From positions 1-64,000 of the forward strand of contig CAMCBW010000027.1 in assembly GCA_945873105.1 (NCBI GenBank): a DNA stretch of 64,000 nt. Direction: 5' to 3'. This stretch comes from Tangfeifania diversioriginum (GTDB taxonomy: Bacteria; Bacteroidota; Bacteroidia; Bacteroidales; Prolixibacteraceae). The position numbers and the translations under genes are program-made. Shown piece after piece: positions 52,455-62,457 of this stretch. The notes beneath the pieces are model-generated. The model saw only the letters and a list, made by a program, of their open reading frames with translations, was not told where the DNA came from and searched no databases. Within the stretch, counting starts at the first letter, position 1, and each line of letters opens with the position of its first letter.

Positions 52455-54647
52455 ATGTTAAAAAGATATTGCTTATTCTTCCTTGTAATGGCTGCAACAC
52501 TTGGATTGCAGGCACAGCAACTGACGCTCGACGATGTCGTCATCAAAAGATCCTACAGCCAGAAGGCAGTGTACGGATTGACTTCGCTGAACGATGGTCT
52601 CAACTACACCACCCTCGAAAACATGGGAAGGGAGATTGTAAAATACAGTTACAAGACCGGTGAAAAGGTGGCAACGCTGCTCGACCTCACCACCCTGAAA
52701 AATGACTCCCTGAAATCCATCAGCGACTACCAGTTCAGCAGCGATGAAACCAAATTATTGCTGATGACCGACCGAAAACCCATCTACCGCAGGTCTTTTA
52801 CTGCCAATTATTTTGTCTACAATTTCGTAACCAAAACACTTTCAAGGCTTTCCAATGGCGGTGAACAGCAGATGGCAACCTTTTCACCAGATGGCGAAAG
52901 GGTGGCATTTGTCAGAAAAAACAACCTGTTTGTGAAGAGTTTGAGGTTTGGAACCGAACGCCAGGTGACGATCGACGGGGCGTTCAACAAAATCATCAAT
53001 GGAATTCCAGACTGGGTATACGAGGAGGAGTTTGAATTCAACAAGGGGTATGAGTGGTCACCCGACAGCAAGCAATTGGCATACATGAAGTTCAACGAGG
53101 AACAGGTACCGGTTTACAGCATGCCGATGTACAAGGGATTGGCACCCGAACTGAAGGAGAATGCCGTTTACCCCGGCGAATACAGCTTCAAATACCCCAA
53201 AGCAGGGGAGAAGAACTCCCTGGTGCAGATCTGGACCTATGACATCAAAAGTGGCCACAACATGCTAATGGATACCGGCAAAGAGACCGATATCTACCTG
53301 CCAAAGATCGCCTGGACCAACAGCGGTACAGATTTGGGTATTTTTCGGATGAACAGGCTTCAAAACAGGTTGGAGTTGCTGCTGGCCAATCCCTATACCG
53401 GCGACACCCGTCTGATCTATACTGAAAAGAATAGCCGTTACATCGAAACCGACTTCCTGGATAACTTTCAATTCCTGCCCGATAACAAGACTTTTGTGGT
53501 ACACAGTGAGCAAAATGGTTACAAACACCTCTACCTTTACGATTTGAGCGGTGTCAAGATCAAGCAACTGACTGAGGGAAATTTCGATGTGATAAAATTC
53601 TATGGCTACGACCAGGAGAAAAAGTTCTTCTATTACCAGGCAGCAGCCAATGTGCCCATGCAAAGGGAGATTTATGGTATATCCATTGATAAAAAGAAAA
53701 AGATCCAGTTTTCCACACAGCAAGGAACCAACAATGCGGATTTCAGCAAGGGATTCAAATATTATGTCAACACCTTCAACAATGTTCAGACGCCAAATCT
53801 TGTCACCTTGCACGAAATTTCCGGCAAACAGATCAGGGTACTGGAGGACAATTCGGTTTTGAAAGGCAAGCTGGCCAATATGAAGCTTCCCCGGAAGGAG
53901 TTCTTCCAGTTCACCACTTCGGAAGGCATCACGCTGAATGGATGGATGTTGAAACCTTTGAATTTTGGCGCATCCACCAAGTATCCCGTCCTGATGACAC
54001 AGTACAGCGGACCGAATTCACAGCAGGTACTGGATGTTTTCTCTGTTGACTGGAACAGCTACCTGGCGCAACAGGGTTACCTGGTGGCCTGTGTGGATCC
54101 GCGCGGTACCGGTGCGAGGGGAGAGGAGTTCCGCAAGTGCACCTATGGCCAATTGGGTAATCTTGAATCGAACGATCAGGTAGAAGCCGCCCGTTATCTT
54201 TCCAAACTACCTTATGTGGATGCCGGAAAGATTGCCATCTGGGGCTGGAGCTATGGAGGATTCATCTCCTCGATGACCCTCTGCAAGGGGGGCGACCTGA
54301 TCAGGGCAGCCATCGCGGTAGCACCGGTGATCAGCCATTATTTTTACGATACGGTCTACACGGAACGCTACATGGGGATGCCCAGTCAAAATCCGGAAGG
54401 ATACAAACAAAACTCACCCATCACGCTGGCCCCTGGAATCAAGGGGAACCTGTTGCTGGTAGCAGGCACCGCCGATGACAATGTACACTACCAGAATACC
54501 ATCGAATTTGCCGAAGCCATGGTACAGGCAGGAATCCAGTTCAGGATGATGTCTTACAACAACCGCAACCATGGGATCAGGGGCGGTAATACGACGAAGC
54601 ACTTGTATACAATGTTTGACGAGTTTTTGAAGGAGAACCTCAAATGA
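52455..54647 (+). CDS. Dipeptidyl-peptidase IV-like serine peptidase (S9B)
   Basis: Exported peptidase that likely removes N-terminal X-Pro or X-Ala dipeptides. Signal peptide MLKRYCLFFLVMAATLGLQA, DPP-IV beta-propeller (about 60-480) and alpha/beta-hydrolase domain with nucleophile in GWSYGGF, Asp in AGTADDNVHYQN and His in NRNHGIRG. The propeller carries EEEF (VYEEEFEFNKGYEWSPD), matching the Glu pair that holds the substrate N-terminus. The track ORF starts 38 codons earlier inside a hairpin repeat; ATG 52455 is chosen for the signal peptide and gives 730 residues. Confidence 0.93.
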   Translation: MLKRYCLFFLVMAATLGLQAQQLTLDDVVIKRSYSQKAVYGLTSLNDGLNYTTLENMGREIVKYSYKTGEKVATLLDLTTLKNDSLKSISDYQFSSDETKLLLMTDRKPIYRRSFTANYFVYNFVTKTLSRLSNGGEQQMATFSPDGERVAFVRKNNLFVKSLRFGTERQVTIDGAFNKIINGIPDWVYEEEFEFNKGYEWSPDSKQLAYMKFNEEQVPVYSMPMYKGLAPELKENAVYPGEYSFKYPKAGEKNSLVQIWTYDIKSGHNMLMDTGKETDIYLPKIAWTNSGTDLGIFRMNRLQNRLELLLANPYTGDTRLIYTEKNSRYIETDFLDNFQFLPDNKTFVVHSEQNGYKHLYLYDLSGVKIKQLTEGNFDVIKFYGYDQEKKFFYYQAAANVPMQREIYGISIDKKKKIQFSTQQGTNNADFSKGFKYYVNTFNNVQTPNLVTLHEISGKQIRVLEDNSVLKGKLANMKLPRKEFFQFTTSEGITLNGWMLKPLNFGASTKYPVLMTQYSGPNSQQVLDVFSVDWNSYLAQQGYLVACVDPRGTGARGEEFRKCTYGQLGNLESNDQVEAARYLSKLPYVDAGKIAIWGWSYGGFISSMTLCKGGDLIRAAIAVAPVISHYFYDTVYTERYMGMPSQNPEGYKQNSPITLAPGIKGNLLLVAGTADDNVHYQNTIEFAEAMVQAGIQFRMMSYNNRNHGIRGGNTTKHLYTMFDEFLKENLK

Positions 54648-54652
54648 ACCTG

Positions 54653-54741
54653 CTATGAGTTAGGAGTTATGAGTTATTGGATTCGTAATAAATTGAGATA
54701 GTGCGCCATAACTTATAACTCATAACTTATAACTTTTTTTT
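54653..54741 (+). terminator. Terminator made of inverted heptad repeats
   Basis: CTATGAG, TTAGGAG, TTATGAG, TTATTGG (54653-54680) pairs with ATAACTT, ATAACTC, ATAACTT, ATAACTT (54708-54735), followed by a run of T. It begins a few bases after the DPP-like stop and ends before the tRNA promoter, so it should terminate that transcript. Confidence 0.65.
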
Positions 54742-54753
54742 CTGGTTGTGTTT

Positions 54754-54781
54754 TTGGTTTTGATTGAAAAGTATATATTTG
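54754..54781 (+). promoter_or_regulatory. Promoter of tRNA-Leu
   Basis: TTG at 54754-54756 and TATATTTG at 54774-54781 with 17 bp between, a full match to the Bacteroidota vegetative consensus. It lies 14 bp upstream of the mature tRNA 5' end. Confidence 0.7.
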
Positions 54782-54795
54782 CACCACCTTATCAC

Positions 54796-54882
54796 GCCCA
54801 GATGGTGAAATTGGTAGACACGCTAGTTTCAGGGACTAGTGAGCGCAAGCTTGTGCAAGTTCGAGTCTTGTTCTGGGCACCA
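54796..54882 (+). tRNA. tRNA-Leu (anticodon CAG)
   Basis: 87 bases including an encoded CCA end. The acceptor stem GCCCAGA pairs with TCTGGGC; the D-arm has GGTGAAATTGGTAGACA, the anticodon arm CTAGT-TTCAGGG-ACTAG gives CAG, a long variable arm is present (class II, expected for Leu) and the T-arm loop is TTCGAGT. It reads CUG codons. Confidence 0.95.
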
Positions 54883-54965
54883 CCTTAAAATCCCCGCTGA
54901 TTGTCAGTGGGGATTTTTCTTTTTCCTACATTTACACCACAATTGTTTCATTCACTACCACTACC

Positions 54966-56204
54966 ATGCAACCATTCCGACTTTTTATGATCTGTCTGAT
55001 CTTGGCCAATGCCTCTTTCCCAAGGCAATCAATTGCTCAAATCAATGCGCGAAATTCGGCAGATACAGTGCCCATGGCCCGTTATGATCCAGAGCTTATG
55101 ACGATGAAGGCATTTAACCTGGTGTTGCCGGATGTCCTTACCGCCAGCAATGGCAAAACCATTGAAAAACGCAAGGATTGGGAAAAAATAGGTCGGCCGG
55201 AGCTGCTGGAACTTTTTACGACCCAGGTTTATGGCCGTGTACCAGAAACTCCTTACCAGAAAAGCATAAAGGTGGTGAAGGTGGATCCCAATGCCATGGA
55301 AGGGAAAGCTACCTTGAAACTGGTAGATATCACCATTACAGCCAATGGCAAGACGCTGACCATCCACCTCGGACTATTTGTACCAAACCATCCACCCAAA
55401 CCGGTTCCTGCATTTCTGCTTATTTGCAACCGGGCTAAGAGCAACATCGATTTTACCAGGGAGCAAAAGAGCGATTTCTGGCCAGCAGAGCAAATGGTGG
55501 CGCGGGGTTTTGCAGCGGCTACGTTTTGGAACGAGGAGGTGGATCCTGACAAACACGACAATTTTAAGAATGGTATTCATGGATTATTGGACACCCAGCG
55601 CAATCCGGAGTCTTGGGGAACCCTTGCCGCCTGGGCCTGGGGTGCCAGTCGCTGCATGGATTATCTCGTCACAGACAAAATGATCAACCCCAAAAGAATC
55701 GCATTGGTGGGTCATTCCCGTGGTGCAAAAACAGCCTTGTGGGCCGGTGCCAACGATGAGCGGTTCGCCATGATCGTAAGCAACGAAGCCGGTTGCGGCG
55801 GTACCTCTCTGAACAGGCGGAAATACGGCGAAACCATTGCCCTGATCAACAAGGGATTTCCACACTGGTTTTGCGAAAATTTCAAATCATACAACCAGAA
55901 GGAAGAGCTACTGCCTGTCGATCAACACATGTTACTGGCCTTGATAGCCCCCCGGCCACTCTATGTCGCTAGTGCAGAGAAAGACTACTGGGGCGATCCT
56001 TTGGGACAGTACCTTGCACTCTACTTTGCCCAGCCGGTTTTCAAATTGTTCGATCCCTCCTCGAATCTTCCGAAGCTCCTGCCAATGGTGAATACACCTG
56101 TAATAAGCAGGAATTTTGCCTATCATGTCAGGGACGGAGTACACAACCTTACCCTGAAAGATTGGAACTGGTTTATGGATTTTGCGGATGTTGTATGGAA
56201 ATAG
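54966..56204 (+). CDS. CE15-like glucuronoyl esterase
   Basis: Exported alpha/beta hydrolase of 412 residues related to 4-O-methyl-glucuronoyl methylesterases, which cut ester bonds between lignin and glucuronoxylan. Signal peptide about 1-24. The nucleophile Ser is in ALVGHSRGAKTALWAGA, a conserved NEAGCGG follows, the acidic residue is likely in ASAEKDYWGDP and the His in RDGVHNLT. It lies 83 bp after tRNA-Leu and converges on the prolyl oligopeptidase gene. Substrate is inferred from the family only. Confidence 0.85.
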   Translation: MQPFRLFMICLILANASFPRQSIAQINARNSADTVPMARYDPELMTMKAFNLVLPDVLTASNGKTIEKRKDWEKIGRPELLELFTTQVYGRVPETPYQKSIKVVKVDPNAMEGKATLKLVDITITANGKTLTIHLGLFVPNHPPKPVPAFLLICNRAKSNIDFTREQKSDFWPAEQMVARGFAAATFWNEEVDPDKHDNFKNGIHGLLDTQRNPESWGTLAAWAWGASRCMDYLVTDKMINPKRIALVGHSRGAKTALWAGANDERFAMIVSNEAGCGGTSLNRRKYGETIALINKGFPHWFCENFKSYNQKEELLPVDQHMLLALIAPRPLYVASAEKDYWGDPLGQYLALYFAQPVFKLFDPSSNLPKLLPMVNTPVISRNFAYHVRDGVHNLTLKDWNWFMDFADVVWK

Positions 56205-56226
56205 GCATCTCAAAAGGACAAAAAAA

Positions 56227-56433
56227 GGCTGTCTCAAAAGTCACGATGAAATTCCCTGATCTTACAATTTGAAAGTCTTTCTCTTTTTTCACCCCTAAAT
56301 CCCCTAAAGGGGACTTGGAAATGCGTGAAATGGTCAGAATTTAAGCCCCTTCAGGGGTTTGGGGTCTGATCAAATCGGAAATTACTATCAAATTGTAAGC
56401 TAAAGAAATTTATATTTGACTTTTGAGACAGCC
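56227..56433. mobile_element. MITE-like element with 17-bp terminal inverted repeats
   Basis: GGCTGTCTCAAAAGTCA at 56227-56243 is matched exactly in reverse complement at 56417-56433. Nested inside are CTTACAATTTGA / TCAAATTGTAAG (12 bp) and a CCCCTAAAGGGG palindrome with an AGCCCCTTCAGGGG partner, so nearly all 207 bp can fold on themselves. There is no coding capacity. No clear target duplication is visible. It lies between two convergent genes and could also stop transcription in both directions. Confidence 0.6.
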
Positions 56434-56463
56434 TCTTCTATTCCTCTTTGAAGTAAAATTATT

Positions 56464-58617
56464 CTATTTCTTCAACTGAAAATCGGGATGTCCGCACTGC
56501 CACATCACAAAACTGAACTGATCGGCAAAATTGGCAAAAGTGACCTCCCTGTCTTCCGTAAAATGGCCGTTGTCGTAATTCACCTTCATCAAGACGGGTT
56601 TGCCTGAGGTAGAAGCATTTTGCACTGCAGCAGCAAATTTTCCAGGTTGCCAGGCAACCACGCGGGGGTCAGTCCATCCGGCAACACACATCACCGCAGG
56701 ATATTTGACCCCTTTTTTCACGTGCTGCATTCCATCCATCTCATACAATGCCTTGCATTCAATGCTATCTTTCACCGTGCCGAATTCCGGAATATTGACA
56801 GGTCCGTTGGAAGAAAACTCCAATCTCAGTGCATTGGCGCAACCCACGTTGCAAATGGCTGCAGCGAACAAATCTGGACGCTCGGTGATGGCCCGTGAAA
56901 TGAGTATTCCACCTGCACTTGTGCCGGTTCCGCCTAATTTTGAGGCAGTTGTATAACCTTGGGATATAAGATATTCCGCACAACTAATGAAGTCTTTCCA
57001 GGTATTCGGTTTGGTGGTTTTAAATCCTCCCTTGTACCACTCTTCTCCCTTTTCGCTGCCTCCACGAACATGCGGAACTGCTATGACAACCCCTTTGACG
57101 GCCAGTGAATTCAATCTTGTGCTGAAGTAGGGGGACATGCTCGATCCATAGGCTCCGTAGCTATCCATGAAACATACATTTGAGCCGTCTTTTTTCGTGC
57201 CTTTTTTATAAATGATCGACAGTGGTACCATCACACCATCATGCCCTTTTACCTCCACCTCCTCTACCAAAAGGTCTTTGTATTCATCCGGATAAACAAG
57301 GGGTTGGTTATAGGGGCTGGGTGAAAAGAGATCATTCTCAATGTTGTATAAAAGTTCCGTAAATGGTTTGTTCCAGGAAGTTATGCTTACCAGGAATTCA
57401 TTGGTTTTGGTATCTATGCAATTGGCTGAGGCAGAACCAGTAAATGGCAATTTAACCTCGGAAGTAATTCCTGTCGTCAAATGGTACTTGAAGAAATGGT
57501 TGTTGATACCGTCGCTGTAACTCAACAACAAATAGTCCTTGCTCCTGGAGAATGATTCGAGTGTCATCGATTTTTCCGGGGCAATCACCTTGGCATTTGT
57601 CCAATTTAGGTTTTTCAGATTGGTCGAGATGAGTTTGTAATTTTTGGCTCCATTGTAGGTAATGGCAAATACTTGGTCCCCTGTAATGTCAAAGCTCCTG
57701 ACCAATTTGTCAGCTGGTGTGCACAATGGTTTCCAGGCAATTTTTCCTGAATAGAATTGTTCAATGGGCGCGTAAAAGGCTTTGATTTCATTCTGTACCG
57801 ATCCTTCTGCAGCAAAAACATAATTTTTGGAGTCTTTGGTTAAGAAGGCCGAGGGATATGATTTGGATTCAATTTTCAGGGAAGGATAGCTTTCATTGCT
57901 AAAAAAATCTACATCAGCCTTTGTATCTGTTCCGAGTGTATGCAGTTTGGTTTTTGGATTTAACCGGGCGGTCGGATCTGTATTGTCAGCAGACTTGATC
58001 CACATGTACATAAAGGCTTTGTTGTCGAATGTCCAACCACTTAGACCTGCAGTGGAGTGGATGATATCCGGTAAAAATTGCCTGGTATCTACATTCATCA
58101 CCTGGATTGTCTGTACTTCTGCCCCCTTCTCCGCATACCCTATGAGTAGTTTCTTTCCATCGTAACTTGGCGAGAAGCCTTGTACCGATAGTGTTTTCCC
58201 GGCTACAAAGGTCAAAGGGTCAAAAAGTAGCTGTTCAGCTGCTGAGATGTTTTCACGGAAGTATAGTTTGCTTACTTTTTCACCAGGCATTCTTTTCTGG
58301 TAAAAGATCCTTCCTCCCTCTTTGACAGGGGCATAAATTTGTGGTGGTTGCTGTTTGTCCAGTTTTTTCCATTCGGCAATCAATTCATCTCTGCCGGAAA
58401 CAGCACTCATTGTCTTGTTGGTAAGATCAGCCTGGGCTTTAAACCAGGATACGGCATTGGGCTCTTTTAGATCTTCCAGCCAGCGGTAGGGATCATTGTA
58501 GGTAACGCCAAAATAGGTATCCCGGGCATCGACTGTTTTTGTAACAGGATATTTGTATTGCGCAAAACCAGCGCCTGCGCAAAATAGTGCAATTGTGAAG
58601 ATAATTGGTTTTCTCAT
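56464..58617 (-). CDS. Prolyl oligopeptidase (S9A)
   Basis: Serine peptidase cutting after proline in oligopeptides, 717 residues. Signal peptide MRKPIIFTIALFCAGAGFA predicts periplasmic location. The N-terminal segment YPVTKTVDARDTYFGVTYNDPYRWLED is typical of the family; a seven-bladed propeller follows, and the hydrolase domain has nucleophile Ser in GTGTSAGGIL, a candidate Asp in GWTDPRV and His in NGHFTEDRE. It is the second S9 peptidase in this region. Confidence 0.95.
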   Translation of the reverse strand: MRKPIIFTIALFCAGAGFAQYKYPVTKTVDARDTYFGVTYNDPYRWLEDLKEPNAVSWFKAQADLTNKTMSAVSGRDELIAEWKKLDKQQPPQIYAPVKEGGRIFYQKRMPGEKVSKLYFRENISAAEQLLFDPLTFVAGKTLSVQGFSPSYDGKKLLIGYAEKGAEVQTIQVMNVDTRQFLPDIIHSTAGLSGWTFDNKAFMYMWIKSADNTDPTARLNPKTKLHTLGTDTKADVDFFSNESYPSLKIESKSYPSAFLTKDSKNYVFAAEGSVQNEIKAFYAPIEQFYSGKIAWKPLCTPADKLVRSFDITGDQVFAITYNGAKNYKLISTNLKNLNWTNAKVIAPEKSMTLESFSRSKDYLLLSYSDGINNHFFKYHLTTGITSEVKLPFTGSASANCIDTKTNEFLVSITSWNKPFTELLYNIENDLFSPSPYNQPLVYPDEYKDLLVEEVEVKGHDGVMVPLSIIYKKGTKKDGSNVCFMDSYGAYGSSMSPYFSTRLNSLAVKGVVIAVPHVRGGSEKGEEWYKGGFKTTKPNTWKDFISCAEYLISQGYTTASKLGGTGTSAGGILISRAITERPDLFAAAICNVGCANALRLEFSSNGPVNIPEFGTVKDSIECKALYEMDGMQHVKKGVKYPAVMCVAGWTDPRVVAWQPGKFAAAVQNASTSGKPVLMKVNYDNGHFTEDREVTFANFADQFSFVMWQCGHPDFQLKK

Positions 58618-58668
58618 ATAAGGAAGGATTTGTAATTCCTGCTTATACGAACAACCAAAGAAAGGGAT

Positions 58669-59868
58669 TCAAGAGACCTTCTTCACAAGGCCCACCAACA
58701 GGGTAGCTACCACCAGAAATATCCCAGCCACCAGGTAGCCATAGCTGTATGCCCCTGTTTTATCCGCCACCATTCCTCCCAATATGGGGCCTATGACGCC
58801 AGCCACGCCCCAACCTGTAAAAATCAACCCATAGTTGACACCCAGGTTTTTCATGCCGAAGAATTCTGCGGTGGTAGTAGGGAACAAGGAGAAAACTGCC
58901 CCATAAGCCAGGCCCGCAATGGCAGAACCGATGACAAGAGTTGGGATGGAGGTGTAAAATGCAAACAGAAACATGTTGATTGCCTGAAGCATGAATACCA
59001 GCATCATGGCCCGGGTTCTTCCCACCCGATCCGATAAAACACCGGCCCCGAGACGTCCAAGTGCATTAAAAATAGACAATATCACCACCAGCATGAAGCC
59101 TGCGGTTTTCCAGTTGGCTTGTGCAACAGCGATGCTTGGCAGGTGGGCAATAAGCATCAATCCGGCAGTTGCAGCAAGTAAATACATGATCCAGAGCAAA
59201 TAAAACTGCGGAGTTCTTGCCATTTCCATCCAGGTATAATTATTACCCTTGGGTACTGATACTTGTTGACTATCTGAAGTTTTAGGGACCTCTATTTCCG
59301 GAGGGTTTTTGAGGAACAGTGCAGAAGTTACCACACTAACAATGGCAAAAACCCCCAAGATGATGAAAGTATTACTTATTCCATAAGTTTTTAAAAGAGA
59401 GGCTGTAATGGGTGTAATGTAAACCGGTGATAGGCCGACACCTGCTACTACGATCCCGGCAATCATTCCTTTTTTGGACGAATCAAACCATTTCATGGCA
59501 CAAGGTGTGGCGGCCGAATACCCTAGTCCAATGCCTATTGCCCCCAATACACCAAAGGTCAGCACCATCATCGATAGGTTTGTTGCGAAGCCCGAGGCAA
59601 TCAATCCACCGCCTAGCATCAATCCGCTAAAAATCGTTACCAACCGGGGCCCGAATTTGTCCTGTGCCCGACCTGCGAAAATCATTGTCAAGGCGAAAAC
59701 AGCGGCCGAAACGGTGAAAGGAAGAGCTGCATCGGTATTGCTCCAGCCCCAATCACTCACCAGTGCCTTTTTGATGACTCCCCAGGAATAAAGCACGCCC
59801 ATAACCAGGTTGACACCTAATGCGGCCATGGTGATGGTCCAACCCTTTTGATTTTTTGATCTGTCCAT
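58669..59868 (-). CDS. MFS transporter, oxalate/formate antiporter (OFA) family
   Basis: Twelve-helix major facilitator of 399 residues. OFA-type features include the N-terminal LGVNLVMGVLYSWGV, GLGYSAATPCAMKWF, the charged loop FAGRAQDKFGPR and in the second half LSDRVGRTRAMM and FPTTTAEFFGMKNLGVNYG. The ATG at 59868 (MDRSKNQKGWT) is preferred over the one 21 codons earlier. The family includes oxalate, formate and other monocarboxylate carriers; which one is transported here cannot be read from the sequence. Confidence 0.88.
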   Translation of the reverse strand: MDRSKNQKGWTITMAALGVNLVMGVLYSWGVIKKALVSDWGWSNTDAALPFTVSAAVFALTMIFAGRAQDKFGPRLVTIFSGLMLGGGLIASGFATNLSMMVLTFGVLGAIGIGLGYSAATPCAMKWFDSSKKGMIAGIVVAGVGLSPVYITPITASLLKTYGISNTFIILGVFAIVSVVTSALFLKNPPEIEVPKTSDSQQVSVPKGNNYTWMEMARTPQFYLLWIMYLLAATAGLMLIAHLPSIAVAQANWKTAGFMLVVILSIFNALGRLGAGVLSDRVGRTRAMMLVFMLQAINMFLFAFYTSIPTLVIGSAIAGLAYGAVFSLFPTTTAEFFGMKNLGVNYGLIFTGWGVAGVIGPILGGMVADKTGAYSYGYLVAGIFLVVATLLVGLVKKVS

Positions 59869-59931
59869 TGTTGTTTTAATTAATTGGTAAACTCTGATCT
59901 GTTTATTCTTAGGTGAAGTTATTTCAAGCAA

Positions 59932-62364
59932 CTATTTTCCCTTGAGTGAGGCAACCTCCTTGATCATCTCCACATCGACAGAGCGCAAATGCAAATCATG
60001 CTGTGGAAAAGGTATTTCTATATTGTTCACTTTTAGAATATCAAAAATAAGGAAGAGGACTTCACTTTTGATGCGAACACCATCAATAAAATCAGCTATC
60101 CAGAAACAAATTCTAAAATCAAGGGCACTCTCTCCCATGCCGGTAAAAACGATGAAAGGATCAGGGGTTTTAAGTATTTCCGGATGATCTTCCAGTATTT
60201 TCATGAAAAGGTCATAGACCTGCCGTGGGTCTGATTTGTAGGCAACTCCGATCAGGATCTCGATACGCCTTTTTTTATCGGAATGGGTCCAGTTGGTGAT
60301 TCTGTTGGAAATTATTTCGCCATTGGGTACAATAATTTCAGCCCCGTCAAAGGATTGAATGTTGCTGGCGCGGATGCCAATCTCCCTTACCCAGCCGGAA
60401 TTGGTTCCGACATCGATCATGTCACCAACGGAAATGGGCTTTTCAATGGCAATGATCAATCCGGATACCATGTTGTTGAATATGTTTTGAAGTCCAAATC
60501 CAATACCCACACCAACAGCCCCCATCAATACCGTCAATTGATTGACCGGAATTCCGGAGGCAATAAAAGCCAGGATGAATCCAATGGAGATGATGGAAAA
60601 CCGCAAAAGCAGCATAAAACTTCCCAATGATGTTCTGCGCTTGTAGTGCTTTTTGTTGTCATTGGTATCAATCAATTTGTTGAAGAAATCGGCCAGAATA
60701 ACTGCCCCAGCAGAATAGGCTACAAAAAGAAAGATACTGTTGTAGGAAAAAATGTTCCCTCCGAATATCCGGGGTTCATTGATCCAGTTGATGACGGAGG
60801 AGGCCAGGAAGTCATAAATATTGATGTATTTCAATACGGAAATTATAAAATAGTAAATGGCAAGACCTTTGATGAAATTTCCGAGATACTTGTCCACAAT
60901 CTCCTTGTTAAGGTAAAACGCTTTGAGTCGTTTGTTGATGACGCCAATTAAAATACGGAGATAGTCAATAATTGTATAGACAGATACATACAAGGCAACA
61001 GCCATCACCAAAGTGTCGAATGCACTGATAAAATAGGCCCTGCCCAACATAAAGTAACCGATGAGTGCCAAAAACCATCCCAAAACAATTTGGGTCAATA
61101 GCACGCTGAAAAAAATTGTCACCATTTTCAGCTTTTCCTGAAAATTCGTTTTGATGAGCCTAAAAATATGGAACATCGGCAGGACCAGTAGAATGGAAAA
61201 TGCGGCAACGATACGGCCGGTGAAGGTTGGAATCACGAGAATATTGAAAAATTTCAAAAGAATATAATAGGTAAGAATGACATAGAAGGATGAATTGGAC
61301 AAGAATTGATACTTTTTAAGGTAGAGCGAACTTACAACGATGGTCAGTGCGATAAATACCAGCTCCAGAAGAAGGAAGGGTGAATGATTAACAAAAAATG
61401 GCACACATACCAATCCCAGAACAATGGAGGATTTGATCGGATATCTTTGAAGAAACAGAACGGTTTTGGTATTGATGAAATCCTTCCGGTTCCGGATGAA
61501 AAGAATATAGAGTGTTATTATACAAAGTCCTAGCAGCAGTAATCTGGACAACACCTGGCCCGCCTTTCCATGTGCAACAAAGAAGGTCATCGATTCCAGT
61601 GATTTTTTGGAAGTCTGTTCCAATGATTTTATCAAGGAGAGTTTATAATCTCCGGGAGAAGTTTTCCAGATTGGCGGATAATTGGGATGGGTAAGCGAAT
61701 TCTCTTTCTCTTTGATGAGATTTTGGGCAAATTTGCTGTTTTCCTCCAATTGGGAGGCAACAGCATTGATCGACTCATCCATTCTTACCAGCAACATCAG
61801 GCGGTTGTTTAGAAAAGAATCCGTCGCTTTAAGTTTGGCTTTCAGTAAATTGATCTCATTTTGGTAGATGGTCTTGATCTCTGCAGTGGTATGCTGCATG
61901 AAATGGTCTACCTCATCGGTTATCTGTGTAACAATCAGTGATTGATTGTTGAGTATGTCGCTCTGCTTCTGAATGTTGTTCTGCATAGCCGTCAATGCTT
62001 CGATATCCGTCTTCAGTTCATCGTAAAATTCAACGATGTATCTTAATCTCAACGAGCTTGAGTTTTGAAGCATATTTTCCCGGATGATGTCAGCTGAGGC
62101 GGAAATTGCTTCCAGCTTGTTTTGAATTGCGAAGGTGTCTATCCTTGATTTTAATGGCAAGGTCAAAGAGTTCAGCTGGTTGATGCTGCCTTGTACCCAG
62201 CTGGATGGATTTTTAAGAAAGATTTTGGCCTCCCTGCTTTTTACGAGGCTGTCTGGAGACTGGCTTACTTTATCATTTTTGTTTTGGGCAATGACTGAAA
62301 TTGAGCAGATTAGCAAGATGGAACAAAACAACATTGCCAATTTGAACTGAATATTTTTGGTCAT
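59932..62364 (-). CDS. Large mechanosensitive channel of the MscS family
   Basis: 810 residues, far longer than MscS itself, like the MscK/MscM group. A signal peptide (about 1-26) precedes a periplasmic helical domain (30-260) with long coiled-coil character, then about eight to ten membrane helices, and finally the pore-lining TM3 and MscS cytoplasmic domain: GVGIGFGLQNIFNNMVSGLI, IAIEKPISVGDMIDVG and NGEIISNRITNW. It opens under membrane tension to release solutes in osmotic downshock. Confidence 0.93.
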   Translation of the reverse strand: MTKNIQFKLAMLFCSILLICSISVIAQNKNDKVSQSPDSLVKSREAKIFLKNPSSWVQGSINQLNSLTLPLKSRIDTFAIQNKLEAISASADIIRENMLQNSSSLRLRYIVEFYDELKTDIEALTAMQNNIQKQSDILNNQSLIVTQITDEVDHFMQHTTAEIKTIYQNEINLLKAKLKATDSFLNNRLMLLVRMDESINAVASQLEENSKFAQNLIKEKENSLTHPNYPPIWKTSPGDYKLSLIKSLEQTSKKSLESMTFFVAHGKAGQVLSRLLLLGLCIITLYILFIRNRKDFINTKTVLFLQRYPIKSSIVLGLVCVPFFVNHSPFLLLELVFIALTIVVSSLYLKKYQFLSNSSFYVILTYYILLKFFNILVIPTFTGRIVAAFSILLVLPMFHIFRLIKTNFQEKLKMVTIFFSVLLTQIVLGWFLALIGYFMLGRAYFISAFDTLVMAVALYVSVYTIIDYLRILIGVINKRLKAFYLNKEIVDKYLGNFIKGLAIYYFIISVLKYINIYDFLASSVINWINEPRIFGGNIFSYNSIFLFVAYSAGAVILADFFNKLIDTNDNKKHYKRRTSLGSFMLLLRFSIISIGFILAFIASGIPVNQLTVLMGAVGVGIGFGLQNIFNNMVSGLIIAIEKPISVGDMIDVGTNSGWVREIGIRASNIQSFDGAEIIVPNGEIISNRITNWTHSDKKRRIEILIGVAYKSDPRQVYDLFMKILEDHPEILKTPDPFIVFTGMGESALDFRICFWIADFIDGVRIKSEVLFLIFDILKVNNIEIPFPQHDLHLRSVDVEMIKEVASLKGK

Positions 62365-62457
62365 ATTTTGGATCTAATTCATGGATATGTCGAATTGTAA
62401 CTAATTATCAAGTAGGATTATAGCACAAATCTAAATCTTTTCATGCAACTTGCAAGG

